This document shows, in pieces, positions 14,925 through 23,376 of a stretch of 64,000 nt of DNA. Both the position numbers and the translations under genes were made by a program. Within the stretch, counting starts at the first letter, position 1. Each line of letters begins with the position of its first letter. The stretch lies in assembly GCA_964451715.1 (NCBI GenBank), contig CAYVIZ010000001.1, positions 50,430 to 114,429 on the forward strand, given 5' to 3'. The notes beneath the pieces were generated by a model. The model saw only the letters and a list, made by a program, of their open reading frames with translations. It was not told where the DNA came from and did not search any database. The stretch is from Tiamatella sp964451715. Its GTDB lineage: Archaea; Thermoproteota; Thermoprotei_A; Sulfolobales; Acidilobaceae.

Positions 14925-16183
14925 TGAGGCTCGGAATAATACTAGCTGCAGGTAAGGGGGAACGTCTAAGGCCTCTCACTTCAACTAGGCCTAAACCAAG
15001 TATTCCAGTAGCAGGAATGCCCTTAATATGCAGGCACATATCCATGCTCTCTGGATACGTTGACGTGATTCGAGTGGTAGCTAGTTACAAGAAGAACGTT
15101 TTAGTAGACACGATAAAAAACTGCGATGACTTTCTAGCATATCGTAGCACGACAGGATTAGAGTTAATAGAACAGGGAGCAGAGCTTGGGACAGGCCATG
15201 CGGTCAGAGTCGCCTTAGAAGCGTCGAAGAATCTCTTTGACGAGGTGGTGATCTCTTACGGCGACATCTTTATTCCATTTAAGTATTATGAAGAATTCCT
15301 TTCAGGCGACTATGAAGTACTAGCAGCAGAAACCGATAAACCATGGGAATACGGTGTTTTCAAGGTAAAGCAGGGCCTCATAAGAGGAGTCGTCGAGAAG
15401 CCTGACAAGGGAAGTGAACCTAGTAACCTGGTCTATGGAGGGCTTTTAAAAATAGGGAAAAACGATTTTGAGGAGGTCTACAATATAAAAATGTCGCCAC
15501 GTGGAGAATACGAGTTAACCGATGCTATAACTTCCATAGGAGCAAAACGCGGGTTGAAGCCACTCATACTCTCAGGAAGTGAGTGGACTGATGTCGGGCG
15601 GCCCTGGGACCTGCTTTCTGCCAACGAGTATGGTATAAAGGAATGTATACAAGAGTCTTGTAACAGATTGAAGGGTTTTAATATTAGAGAATCTGAGACC
15701 TCCGAGCCCGCTGTTATACATGTAGATGCTGAAGTAGACAGACACTCGGTTATCATGGGCCCAGTAATGATCTCTAAGGGGGCTTATATGAAACCTTTTT
15801 CCCTCATAAGAGATAATACATTCCTATATAGCTACTCGGTTGCAGGAGTCCACACAGAGATAAAAGATTCAATGCTACTGGAGCACGCGAAGGTTCCTCA
15901 CCAGAGTTATGTAGGCGACTCTATACTAGGAGAACACGTTAACTTGGGGGCAGCGACACAGACAGCGAATCTACGTTTTGACGATAAGCCCGTAAAAATG
16001 ACTGTGAAAGGCGCCCGAGTATCAACGGGCCGGAGGAAGATGGGTGCCGTTATAGGAGGCTACGCAAAGACGGGTATAGGTGTACTGATATATCCTGGTG
16101 TGAAGATAGGGTCATATAGCTGGATATACCCTGGCTGTACAGTCTCCCGTGACGTAGAAGACCATGGAAAACTTGAATGCTAG
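14924..16183 (+). CDS. GlmU-like bifunctional sugar-1-phosphate nucleotidylyltransferase/acetyltransferase
   Basis: A 419-residue enzyme. The N-terminal Rossmann-like domain begins ILAAGKGERLRPLTSTRP, the nucleotidyltransferase signature. EQGAELGTGHAVR binds the sugar nucleotide. From about residue 240 a left-handed beta-helix of hexapeptide repeats (AVIHVDAEVDRHSVIMGPVM ... AVIGGYAKTGIGVLIYPGVKIG) follows, as in acetyltransferases. Archaeal relatives such as Sulfolobus ST0452 make UDP-GlcNAc/UDP-GalNAc-type sugars from glucosamine-1-P. Specificity cannot be read from the sequence. Confidence 0.9.
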   Translation: MRLGIILAAGKGERLRPLTSTRPKPSIPVAGMPLICRHISMLSGYVDVIRVVASYKKNVLVDTIKNCDDFLAYRSTTGLELIEQGAELGTGHAVRVALEASKNLFDEVVISYGDIFIPFKYYEEFLSGDYEVLAAETDKPWEYGVFKVKQGLIRGVVEKPDKGSEPSNLVYGGLLKIGKNDFEEVYNIKMSPRGEYELTDAITSIGAKRGLKPLILSGSEWTDVGRPWDLLSANEYGIKECIQESCNRLKGFNIRESETSEPAVIHVDAEVDRHSVIMGPVMISKGAYMKPFSLIRDNTFLYSYSVAGVHTEIKDSMLLEHAKVPHQSYVGDSILGEHVNLGAATQTANLRFDDKPVKMTVKGARVSTGRRKMGAVIGGYAKTGIGVLIYPGVKIGSYSWIYPGCTVSRDVEDHGKLEC

Positions 16184-17762
16184 TCTTACGGTGTTGATGA
16201 CGGTGAAGCCTAGAATAGGCGTGGTTTACCTCTCCGAGTATAGGGTGGCTCTTTCAAGCCTTGCATTTCATTTCATGTACGGTTTACTAAGAGAGTATGG
16301 AGTCGATGTACACAGGATAACACTAGAGAACGGTGTACCGAAGGATTGGGATTCACGTTATTTTACACCCATGTCCTTTGATGCATTCTTAGTCAGCGTC
16401 CCATACGAGCTCATGTATAAGGACTTGTCAGGCTTCCTGGCTAAAAGCGGATTCAAGCCTTTCGCCGCCGCTAGAAGCGATAACGAACCCGTAGTAATCA
16501 CCGGTGGTCCAGCAGTTACAGGGAACCCCCTACCTGTGGCTCCACTAGCTGATGCGGTACTAGTTGGAGAGGCGGAGGGCATTATGCATAGTTTGATGGG
16601 GATACTGGAGTCTGATTATAGTAGGAAAGAGAAGATAAATAAAATGAGTGAACTGGATGGTGTTATGGTTTGGGCGAACCAGATAGAGCCTATCCCGGTT
16701 AAAAGAGTGTTTGCCAAAGATCTGGATGCCACGTATTATCCTGTAGAGCAAATATATGAGCCCCAAATAGAACCTATATGGGGTAGATCGTTTCTCCTAG
16801 AGGCTAGTAGGGGATGTGCGAGAGGATGTTTGTTCTGTATGGAGGGCCGGGTGTTTCTACCTCCCCGTCACAGGAGTTTTAGGAGGATACTATCGTTTAT
16901 AGATGAAGGCATGCAGGCTCCAAGAGGACTTGAACGTTATGGGGAGAAGGTGGCTTTCTATAGTCTATCTTTCTTCGATCACCCAGACTCAGATAAGATA
17001 CTAGAAACAATAATAGGGATGGGGTTAAAGGCGTCAATACCCAGTGTTAGGATAGACACTTTAACAGAAAAACGTCTTTCACTGATAAGGGATTCTGGTC
17101 AAAGAACTTTAACTCTAGCACCGGAAACAGGTAGTTGCCGGCTTGCAAGGGTTTTAAGGAAAAACATATGTAGAGACCATCTAGTGGAAGTTATGGATAC
17201 TGCTTTGACTATGGGTATAAGACAATTCAAAATCTATGTAATGACAGGTTTTTACGGTGAACTGGAAAGAGATCTACGAGATACTGTTGAAATGATAAAT
17301 GAGGCAGGAATGCTTGTAAGAAAGTATGGAGGCAGGCTGAAACTATCTGTCAACCCTCTTATCCCCAAACCCCATACACCTCTACAGTGGCATGGATTTA
17401 TTGGAGTAGGAGAAAGTAGGAGGAGGATAGAGTATATAAGAAAAGCCACGTCAAGATATGTACACAGCTTCTCATCCCTCGACCCACGCCACGCCAGGCT
17501 ACAGACTATACTCTCGAGAGGAGGCCCCGAGTTAGCTAAAACTATAGCCTTATGGGGTCCGATGAACGGGTTTCTATCCTCTTGGAGAACCGTTGCGAGG
17601 GAAACTGGGCTCAGGGAGGAGGACTACACGTCATTCTGGAACCCGGATTACACTCCTCTATGGCATGAATACGTTTTAGACGACTATAACAAACCTGGGC
17701 AGCTCAGGTTTATGTATGAATTATTCCTTTCCACCCAGAACCAGCTCTCTAATCACGGTTAG
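16164..17762 (+). CDS. Radical SAM protein with N-terminal cobalamin-binding-like domain
   Basis: A protein of up to 532 residues. The N-terminal third resembles a B12-binding Rossmann domain (VVYLSEYRVALSS ... AFLVSVPYELM, then VITGGPAVTGNPLPVAPLAD, VLVGEAEG). The radical SAM motif is CARGCLFC, giving the CxxxCxxC cluster. It is of the COG1032 type, widespread in archaea and mostly uncharacterised. The likely start is ATG 16197 or a nearby codon after the upstream stop; ATG 16164 overlaps the previous gene by 20 bases. Its 3' end overlaps rnp3, on the other strand, by 42 bases. Confidence 0.85.
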   Translation: MENLNASLTVLMTVKPRIGVVYLSEYRVALSSLAFHFMYGLLREYGVDVHRITLENGVPKDWDSRYFTPMSFDAFLVSVPYELMYKDLSGFLAKSGFKPFAAARSDNEPVVITGGPAVTGNPLPVAPLADAVLVGEAEGIMHSLMGILESDYSRKEKINKMSELDGVMVWANQIEPIPVKRVFAKDLDATYYPVEQIYEPQIEPIWGRSFLLEASRGCARGCLFCMEGRVFLPPRHRSFRRILSFIDEGMQAPRGLERYGEKVAFYSLSFFDHPDSDKILETIIGMGLKASIPSVRIDTLTEKRLSLIRDSGQRTLTLAPETGSCRLARVLRKNICRDHLVEVMDTALTMGIRQFKIYVMTGFYGELERDLRDTVEMINEAGMLVRKYGGRLKLSVNPLIPKPHTPLQWHGFIGVGESRRRIEYIRKATSRYVHSFSSLDPRHARLQTILSRGGPELAKTIALWGPMNGFLSSWRTVARETGLREEDYTSFWNPDYTPLWHEYVLDDYNKPGQLRFMYELFLSTQNQLSNHG

Positions 17763-18386
17763 AGGATATACTGTTATGGGCAACACTGTATATGGTTCAG
17801 GTATACCTATGAGCATAAGTAATCCTTGGATCATGTCAGGCATCCATACATCCACCGGCTCAGAAGAGTCCGAGGCTAGCGCGAAAGGTATGTCGTACGC
17901 ATATATTCTCTTTATGGCTATAGAGAACCTATAGAAGCCGTTGCGGCTTGACAAGTATTCTGGCAATGAGAGCTCGACTATCTTGTCACGCTTCTTAAGT
18001 AGGTTCGCCTGAGACTTATCTAAATACCTAGCCATAGATGGTTTAACTCGTATTACATCTATTCCTCTCAGAGTAGCTGCTTGACGGAAAAGAGATAGGT
18101 TCTCTGTATGAAGCACCTTCAACAAACCCTTCTTCCTCTTCCCTGTTTTCTTTACTTCATTTAGCGAATCAGTAATTATGTCGTGTCTGGGAAACAGGAG
18201 TACATCACTGCTTCCTTCTGACCCGCATTCTTTAAGAATCCCTTCAGAAACACCCACGGCCATATAACCGTATTTCCATAGCATAGAAACAATCTTCGCT
18301 AGGGAGTCACAATTCCTAGGCTGTATGGATATGTCCACAAACCCTTTTCCGTTGAATACACCGCTATTGTTCCTCAAAGAAGACAA
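17721..18386 (-). CDS. rnp3: RNase P protein component 3 (Rpp30)
   Basis: A 221-residue TIM-barrel-like protein of archaeal RNase P that pairs with Pop5. The start KGFVDISIQPRNC, LKVLHTENLSLFRQAA and the conserved C-terminal MIQGLLMLIGIP correspond to the Rpp30 family. In many archaea it lies in an rpl15e-COG1325-rnp3 operon, exactly as here. It overlaps the upstream COG1325 gene by 23 bases and, at its 3' end, the convergent radical SAM gene by 42 bases. Confidence 0.88.
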   Translation of the reverse strand: MSSLRNNSGVFNGKGFVDISIQPRNCDSLAKIVSMLWKYGYMAVGVSEGILKECGSEGSSDVLLFPRHDIITDSLNEVKKTGKRKKGLLKVLHTENLSLFRQAATLRGIDVIRVKPSMARYLDKSQANLLKKRDKIVELSLPEYLSSRNGFYRFSIAIKRIYAYDIPFALASDSSEPVDVWMPDMIQGLLMLIGIPEPYTVLPITVYPLTVIRELVLGGKE

Positions 18387-18822
18387 CCCAATCCATGTTC
18401 TTACCGTATCTAGGCCGGAACACCAACCTTATAACATCGTCACCATCGTATAAAGCTACTTTTCCACTGTAAGCATCCTGTTTTGACACCCGTATATACA
18501 GGTTCCCTGCATCGTCGACACGCTCATCAAGTGTAGCCTTGAGTAATGCATTGCTAGCCGTATCCATATGTGACAACAAGTGTTTAAGCAGCTTAACCGC
18601 ATCACGCCCCTTTACTCTTATACGATAAAAAGTTATAACATTGCCATAATGCCCCTTGTATGTGGATTCCTCTATATTCTCCATGTATAACCCTGCTATT
18701 TCCTCGGGGAACAAGTTTGTTATGGCCTTTTTTACTTTAGAGGGATCTTCGGTGGCGTGAATTATAACTGAAATCTCTGCCTCCTTGAGAAACACGGTTT
18801 TACTCTTCCGGGCTTCGTTCAA
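18364..18822 (-). CDS. RNA-binding protein, COG1325 (predicted exosome-associated)
   Basis: A 152-residue protein of a small archaeal family found between rpl15e and rnp3. It has the strand-helix pattern AEISVIIHATEDPSKVKKAITNLFP and HYGNVITFYRIRVKGRDAVKLLKHLL. Start TTG with GAGAGGTG upstream. The family is described only as a predicted RNA-binding or exosome component, on the strength of gene neighbourhood. Function not established. Confidence 0.75.
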   Translation of the reverse strand: MNEARKSKTVFLKEAEISVIIHATEDPSKVKKAITNLFPEEIAGLYMENIEESTYKGHYGNVITFYRIRVKGRDAVKLLKHLLSHMDTASNALLKATLDERVDDAGNLYIRVSKQDAYSGKVALYDGDDVIRLVFRPRYGKNMDWVVFFEEQ

Positions 18823-18991
18823 GGCTTACTTGCACCTCTCGGCTCGTTTAGCGGGTATAGTTTGCAACGGCCTTTTAACTACTCGAACAAACGTCACTGT
18901 TAGACATATAGGTGTCGTGTCAGTTTAAAGCAAAAGGCTGGGAGGATACGTATAGACATTATTAAATAGAGAGAAACTCCTGCGTCGAAAC

Positions 18992-19669
18992 TTATTGAAG
19001 GTCTCCTTTATGATACTTGTATCTTATTTCGTCAGGTACAATCAATCTAGCTCCTCTGCTTGCCTCATGTCTTTTCTTTAGCTTACGTTCTTTCGCCTTC
19101 TTCTTCCACTTCTGCTTGGTCGTATTCTTTAGCCCCCTACTCTTTCTTAGCCCCCTCATCTTCTTACCAGCACTAGTTAGCCCCCTGAAAGGTCTACCCT
19201 TATGCTTCCCTGTAGAAACCCATGAAAGCTCTTTATCACTCTTTATAGCAGGATGATTAGGATCTACTAGAATTACCTCATACCATTTGTGAAGCCCGTC
19301 TTCGCCTACGTAGTAACTGTTAAGAACTACAAGGTTAGGATACTTGCGTTGCGCCCGCTCCTCTGCTATTAACCTAATACTCTTAGCCGGGGCAAAACCG
19401 TAGACTCCCATCCTCTTCGGCCGCCTACCTTTATTAGGCCTCTGCTTTCTGAGACCACCCTTCCTAACCCGGACACGTACGACGATGACTCCCTGTTTAG
19501 CCTTATACCCTAGTTGTCTGGCCCGGTCTACTCTTAAAGGCTTCTCTACTCTTACTATGGACGGCTGCCTCCTCCATCTTATTATAAGCTGCCTCAGATA
19601 TTCTCCATGTATGCCATCATAGGGTTTCTTCCAGGCCTTTGCTATATAGTGATACATTGATTTCGCCAT
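18992..19669 (-). CDS. rpl15e: 50S ribosomal protein L15e
   Basis: A 225-residue large-subunit protein. It is unmistakable from MYHYIAKAWKKPYDG, VRVRKGGLRKQRPNKGRRPKR and the HKGRPFRGLTSAGKKMRGL segment. The C-terminal basic arm ends with KYHKGDLQ and is longer than the shorter euryarchaeal forms. ATG start; the 162-base upstream gap to the divergent YchF gene holds an AAGTATTATATCC TATA-like block on the minus strand. Confidence 0.96.
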   Translation of the reverse strand: MAKSMYHYIAKAWKKPYDGIHGEYLRQLIIRWRRQPSIVRVEKPLRVDRARQLGYKAKQGVIVVRVRVRKGGLRKQRPNKGRRPKRMGVYGFAPAKSIRLIAEERAQRKYPNLVVLNSYYVGEDGLHKWYEVILVDPNHPAIKSDKELSWVSTGKHKGRPFRGLTSAGKKMRGLRKSRGLKNTTKQKWKKKAKERKLKKRHEASRGARLIVPDEIRYKYHKGDLQ

Positions 19670-19832
19670 TACTCTTCTACCACCCTTTCAACGCTGGATT
19701 GGATGTTTGTACCTCTTAAGGGATATAATACTTTTCCACATTTAAACATCATCTTGCAACCCATACCTTATTTAATATAAATCCTGGCCTCTTATCCCCT
19801 CATTAGAGGTCCGCATGGTCAGGTGATAGGTT

Positions 19833-21050
19833 TTGCCGCCGCGAGAGATAGTCATAGGCGTAGTAGGGAAAACAAACGTTGGAAAATCAACATTCTTCGC
19901 AGCGGCTACTGAAACCAGCGTGGAAATAGAGAACAGGCCCTTCACTACTATAGAACCTAATATAGGAATAGGTTATGTAAGAAAGAAGTGTGTCCACGTA
20001 GAACTGGGCTTGCCCCGCTGCGATCCCCGTAACTCCATATGTATAAAGGGTAACAGGTTTATACCCGTCAAGCTGATGGATATAGCGGGACTTGTACCCG
20101 GCGCTCATATGGGTAGAGGACTGGGCAATAAATTCTTGGATGACATACGTCAAACCGATGCTATATTACTTGTGGTAGATGCAAGCGGGGCTACATCCGA
20201 GGACGGTGTCTCGGTGAAACCCGGATCGTTTGATCCTGTTAAGGAGGTTGAATTCGTAATAAATGAGATTGACATGTGGATATTTCAAAACGTTAAACGG
20301 GACTGGGGAAAGTTTTCGCGGACACTAGATACAGGATCGTTCACCGATAAGTATTCTGCTATAGCGCAGAGGTTCTCAGGGTTCAGTATAAATAAAAACC
20401 ATATAGTAAAGGCCTTCGAGTCTATGGGTAAGAGACCCGAGAAGCTATCCACGTGGAGCGACAATGACATACTTGAGTTCGTTCGTGTTCTACGCAGCAT
20501 CTCGAAACCCATACTAATAGTTGCCAACAAAGCAGATCACCCTTTTGCCGCGGAGAACATCGAAAGGCTTAAGCAGGCATTCCCAGGTATTCCTGTAGTC
20601 CCCGTAAGCAGTATTTCAGAGCTCGCTTTAAAAAGGGCTGCCCGCAAGGGACTCATAGAATACGTGCCTGGAGACCCCGATTTCACTGTGAAAGTAAGTC
20701 TAGAACAAAGACAGGCAGATGCCTTAGAGAGAATAAGAGGCGAGGTCCTTAAGAAGTGGGGTTCCACAGGAGTTCAAGAAGCGTTAAACAAGATAGTCTT
20801 AGAGGTTCTAAATATGATCGTTGTTTACCCTGTAGAGGATGCAACCCATTTCACGGACAAGCAGGGGCGGATACTGCCGGACGCGTTCCTAGTGCCTAAA
20901 GGGACTACAGCACGCGAACTTGCATACATGATACACACAGATCTCGGAAAAGGATTTCTGTACGCCGTCAACGCTAAGACCAAGCAGCGTATAGGTGAAA
21001 ATTACACGTTGAAAGACGGTGATGTCATAAAAATAGTGTCATCAATCTAG
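19833..21050 (+). CDS. ychF: YchF/OBG-family GTPase with C-terminal TGS domain
   Basis: A 405-residue P-loop NTPase. GVVGKTNVGKST is G1, DIAGLVPGAHMGRGLGN is G3, and NKAD is G4; these mark the OBG/YchF group. A helical insertion and the C-terminal TGS domain (KGTTARELAYMIHTDLGKG) follow. Bacterial YchF hydrolyses ATP and binds ribosomes; the archaeal role is not known in detail. TTG start, GGTGATAGG upstream. A TATA-like TTTAATATAAAT lies near 19770. Convergent with rnp2, with no gap. Confidence 0.92.
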   Translation: MPPREIVIGVVGKTNVGKSTFFAAATETSVEIENRPFTTIEPNIGIGYVRKKCVHVELGLPRCDPRNSICIKGNRFIPVKLMDIAGLVPGAHMGRGLGNKFLDDIRQTDAILLVVDASGATSEDGVSVKPGSFDPVKEVEFVINEIDMWIFQNVKRDWGKFSRTLDTGSFTDKYSAIAQRFSGFSINKNHIVKAFESMGKRPEKLSTWSDNDILEFVRVLRSISKPILIVANKADHPFAAENIERLKQAFPGIPVVPVSSISELALKRAARKGLIEYVPGDPDFTVKVSLEQRQADALERIRGEVLKKWGSTGVQEALNKIVLEVLNMIVVYPVEDATHFTDKQGRILPDAFLVPKGTTARELAYMIHTDLGKGFLYAVNAKTKQRIGENYTLKDGDVIKIVSSI

Positions 21051-21518
21051 CTATGACTTCTTACCCAAGTAATGCCTAGCCTTTCTTATACTGCCAGTTA
21101 TGGTTATCACGCTCACCTTCATCCCTCTAGTGTTTATAATTCCTATAACACCTAGGACTTCTCTAAGCCTGTGATGATATGCTCTCACTATATACCTATG
21201 AGTCAGCGGGTTATAGTCTATTATAGTAAAACCCATAGAAGCCATTCCAAGCTCTCCAACTATCTCCTTGAATGCTTTCCCAAGCAGTTTCACAGCATCA
21301 TGAGAGGAACCTATTTTGCTTTGCTCCTGTAATGAAACAGCCTGCAATACTATATAACGCCTTCTAGGCTTTCGTTTAAGCGAAACCAAAGCCTTGTAGC
21401 CTTCCAGTGTTTTCCTCCCGCTAATACATATCTCTACCCTACGATTAAGACGGAAGTAGAGCCATAGCATAATAATCGTCAACATACAGCATACTGTAGC
21501 CAGCACATATGTTATCAT
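21051..21518 (-). CDS. rnp2: RNase P protein component 2 (Pop5); start uncertain
   Basis: The family core runs from RRRYIVLQAVS to TGSIRKARHYL and includes a strand-helix KAFKEIVGELGMASMGFTII and the FHH-equivalent IVRAYHHRLREVLG. Pop5 pairs with Rpp30 to activate the RNase P RNA. ATG 21518 gives 155 residues with a hydrophobic segment at 3-22 but no ribosome site. CTG 21407, 6 bases after GGGAGG (21414-21419), gives 118 residues and leaves 14 residues before RRYIV, the family norm. I prefer the CTG; if ATG is real, this Pop5 is membrane-anchored. Confidence 0.85.
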   Translation of the reverse strand: MITYVLATVCCMLTIIMLWLYFRLNRRVEICISGRKTLEGYKALVSLKRKPRRRYIVLQAVSLQEQSKIGSSHDAVKLLGKAFKEIVGELGMASMGFTIIDYNPLTHRYIVRAYHHRLREVLGVIGIINTRGMKVSVITITGSIRKARHYLGKKS

Positions 21519-21520
21519 GA

Positions 21521-21583
21521 CGGGTCAGCTCGTCGTGAGCCATTCATCGCACCGCTCTATCTGGAGCGACATCCTCATCCCCT
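21521..21583 (-). ncRNA. Possible C/D-box-like sRNA element B
   Basis: Minus-strand reading: GGGGATGA (C-like; near 21582-21575), an internal GCGATGA (C'-like, 21550-21544) and CTGA followed by CCC (D, 21528-21522). GGG and CCC could form the terminal stem. The C boxes differ from the consensus RTGATGA, and a D' box is unclear. The element lies upstream of rnp2 in unusually GC-rich intergenic DNA. Weak evidence; listed as a candidate only. Confidence 0.2.
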
Positions 21584-21587
21584 CTTC

Positions 21588-21645
21588 GGCCTCAGCAGAG
21601 AGAAGATCATTCATTCCTCATCCGTCGGACTAGACCTCATCGGCC
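21588..21645 (-). ncRNA. Possible C/D-box-like sRNA element A
   Basis: Minus-strand reading: GGCC then GATGA (C-like, 21641-21637), a C'-like GGATGA near 21622, and CTGA (D, 21595-21592) followed by GGCC. The outer GGCC pair would close a terminal stem, and the 58-base length is right for an archaeal C/D RNA. The C box reads CCGATGA rather than RTGATGA. A minus-strand TATA-like GGTTATAATCTTA (about 21673-21685) would start a transcript just before it. Confidence 0.25.
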
Positions 21646-21771
21646 TCCTAGGTATATTTAGTTAGATGGTTTTAAGATTATAACCCCTAACTAGGATTCA
21701 TCGGCATTGACAATACGTTTAATAGAACCCATATGTAAGTCCTATTTTGAAGCGAGGAGAGGCGATGCATA

Positions 21772-22536
21772 ATGGCGGGTCTTCCAGGTCAAGCAATGGG
21801 ATACGATAGAGCCATCACAATATTCTCGCCGGAAGGCAAACTATACCAAGTAGAATATGCTTTCGAGGCAGTTAGAAAGGGATGGACAAGCCTTGGAGTC
21901 AGGTCAGACTCTAGCGTAGTGTTGCTGTCTGAGAAGAAGCATGTTATGAAACTCATGGATCTAGATACAATAGAGAAGGTATTCATCGTAGATGACCATA
22001 TAGGAGTCACGTTTGCAGGGTTCGGATCCGATGGTAGGATCCTGATAGACTACGCCCGGCTGGTGAGTATTAGACACAAACTCCTCTACGGCGACCCTAT
22101 AACGATAGAGTACCTGACAAAGCAGGTGGCTGACGTGAAACATCAGTACACCCAATACGGTGGCGTACGGCCTTTCGGGGTTTCAATGATATTCGGGGGA
22201 GTAGATCCAGACGGTGCAACTAGGCTTCTAAGAACCGAGCCAGGAGGCCAGTATATAGGATACCACGCTATAGCCATTGGTATGGGTGGTCAAGCGGCTA
22301 ACGAGTATCTGGAGCAGCATTATAATGCAAAGCTGGATCCTGAGAGCACTATAATGCTTGCGTTCGAGGCTATGGTTTATTCTATAAAACAAAGAAATGA
22401 GAACATAGCAGAGCTAACTGCAGAAAACTTCGATGCCGGCGTCGCTTTACGCGATACAGGTAAGATGAGAAAACTTGCTAAGGACGAGATAGAAGAGATA
22501 GTGGGTAAGGTGGTGCAGAAGTTTCAGAAAGACTGA
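21772..22536 (+). CDS. psmA: Proteasome subunit alpha
   Basis: A 254-residue alpha subunit of the 20S proteasome. The N-terminal YDRAITIFSPEGKLYQVEYAFEAV is the alpha-specific gate/H0 helix signature. FGSDGRILIDYAR and RPFGVSMIFGGVD are family segments. No N-terminal catalytic threonine, as expected for alpha. It opens the well-known archaeal superoperon with sdo1, rrp4, rrp41, rrp42 and rpl37ae. ATG start, GGAGAGGCGATGC upstream. Confidence 0.97.
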   Translation: MAGLPGQAMGYDRAITIFSPEGKLYQVEYAFEAVRKGWTSLGVRSDSSVVLLSEKKHVMKLMDLDTIEKVFIVDDHIGVTFAGFGSDGRILIDYARLVSIRHKLLYGDPITIEYLTKQVADVKHQYTQYGGVRPFGVSMIFGGVDPDGATRLLRTEPGGQYIGYHAIAIGMGGQAANEYLEQHYNAKLDPESTIMLAFEAMVYSIKQRNENIAELTAENFDAGVALRDTGKMRKLAKDEIEEIVGKVVQKFQKD

Positions 22537-22674
22537 TGGCCATTACTTCAAACAGAAAGCATAGCCCGGTGTAATTATAATCATTGTAACATCTAAAATA
22601 TACAGTGTTATAATTGATGTAAAATAATAATAACATTAATACTCGAGGTACATGTGGTTTTAGGGTGATCCTGT

Positions 22675-23373
22675 TTGACTGGACATGATTATGTGATAGC
22701 TAAAATCGAGATTGGGGGTAACAGGTTTGAAGTGTTAGTCAACCCTGACCTAGCCTTCAAGTATAAGACAGGTGAAAAGGTTAATCTGGATGACATGATT
22801 GTAAGTGATATAGTATACAAGGATTCTAAGAAGGGGCTCAAGGCTAGTCCTGAAACACTTAAGAAGGTATTCGGTACTGACGATGTTAGAAGGATAGCCG
22901 AGAAGATAATTAAGGAAGGAGAGCTCCAGCTAACGGCTGCACAGAGAAGACAGCTAATAGAAGCCAAGAAACGCCAGATAATAAACTACATAGCAAGAAA
23001 CGCTGTGGATCCAAAGACCAAGTTACCTATACCTGTGAAGAGGATAGAGAACCTCTTTGACGAGCTTAGGATACATGTAGATCTTAACAAGTCTGCAGAA
23101 GCCCAAGCAGTAGAAGCCGTGAGGAGGATTGCTAGGGTTATACCAATAAAACTTGCACGGGCGCTAGTGTATGTTGTCGTTCCTCCAGAGTTTTCCGGTA
23201 GGCTTTACTCGGAGTTGTCAAGGATAGGTGAGCTCAAGAAAACAGATTGGAGGAATGACGGCAGCCTGGTGGCTGAGATAGAGATACCTGCTGGGGCTCA
23301 GAACGAGGTTATTAATACAATTAATAAACTTACAAAGGGCAGAGCTCAAGTTCAGATAAAAGTGGTGGAGTAA
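22675..23373 (+). CDS. sdo1: Ribosome maturation protein SBDS (Sdo1)
   Basis: A 232-residue SBDS homologue. Its N-terminal FYSH domain begins KIEIGGNRFEVLVNPDLAFKYKTG, the middle helical domain includes RRQLIEAKKRQIINYIARNAVDP, and the C-terminal ferredoxin-like domain ends in LTKGRAQVQIKV. The family removes the anti-association factor aIF6 from the large subunit. TTG start behind GGGTGATCC. The ribosome biogenesis gene sits with the exosome genes, as in other archaea. Confidence 0.95.
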   Translation: MTGHDYVIAKIEIGGNRFEVLVNPDLAFKYKTGEKVNLDDMIVSDIVYKDSKKGLKASPETLKKVFGTDDVRRIAEKIIKEGELQLTAAQRRQLIEAKKRQIINYIARNAVDPKTKLPIPVKRIENLFDELRIHVDLNKSAEAQAVEAVRRIARVIPIKLARALVYVVVPPEFSGRLYSELSRIGELKKTDWRNDGSLVAEIEIPAGAQNEVINTINKLTKGRAQVQIKVVE

Positions 23374-23376
23374 TAA

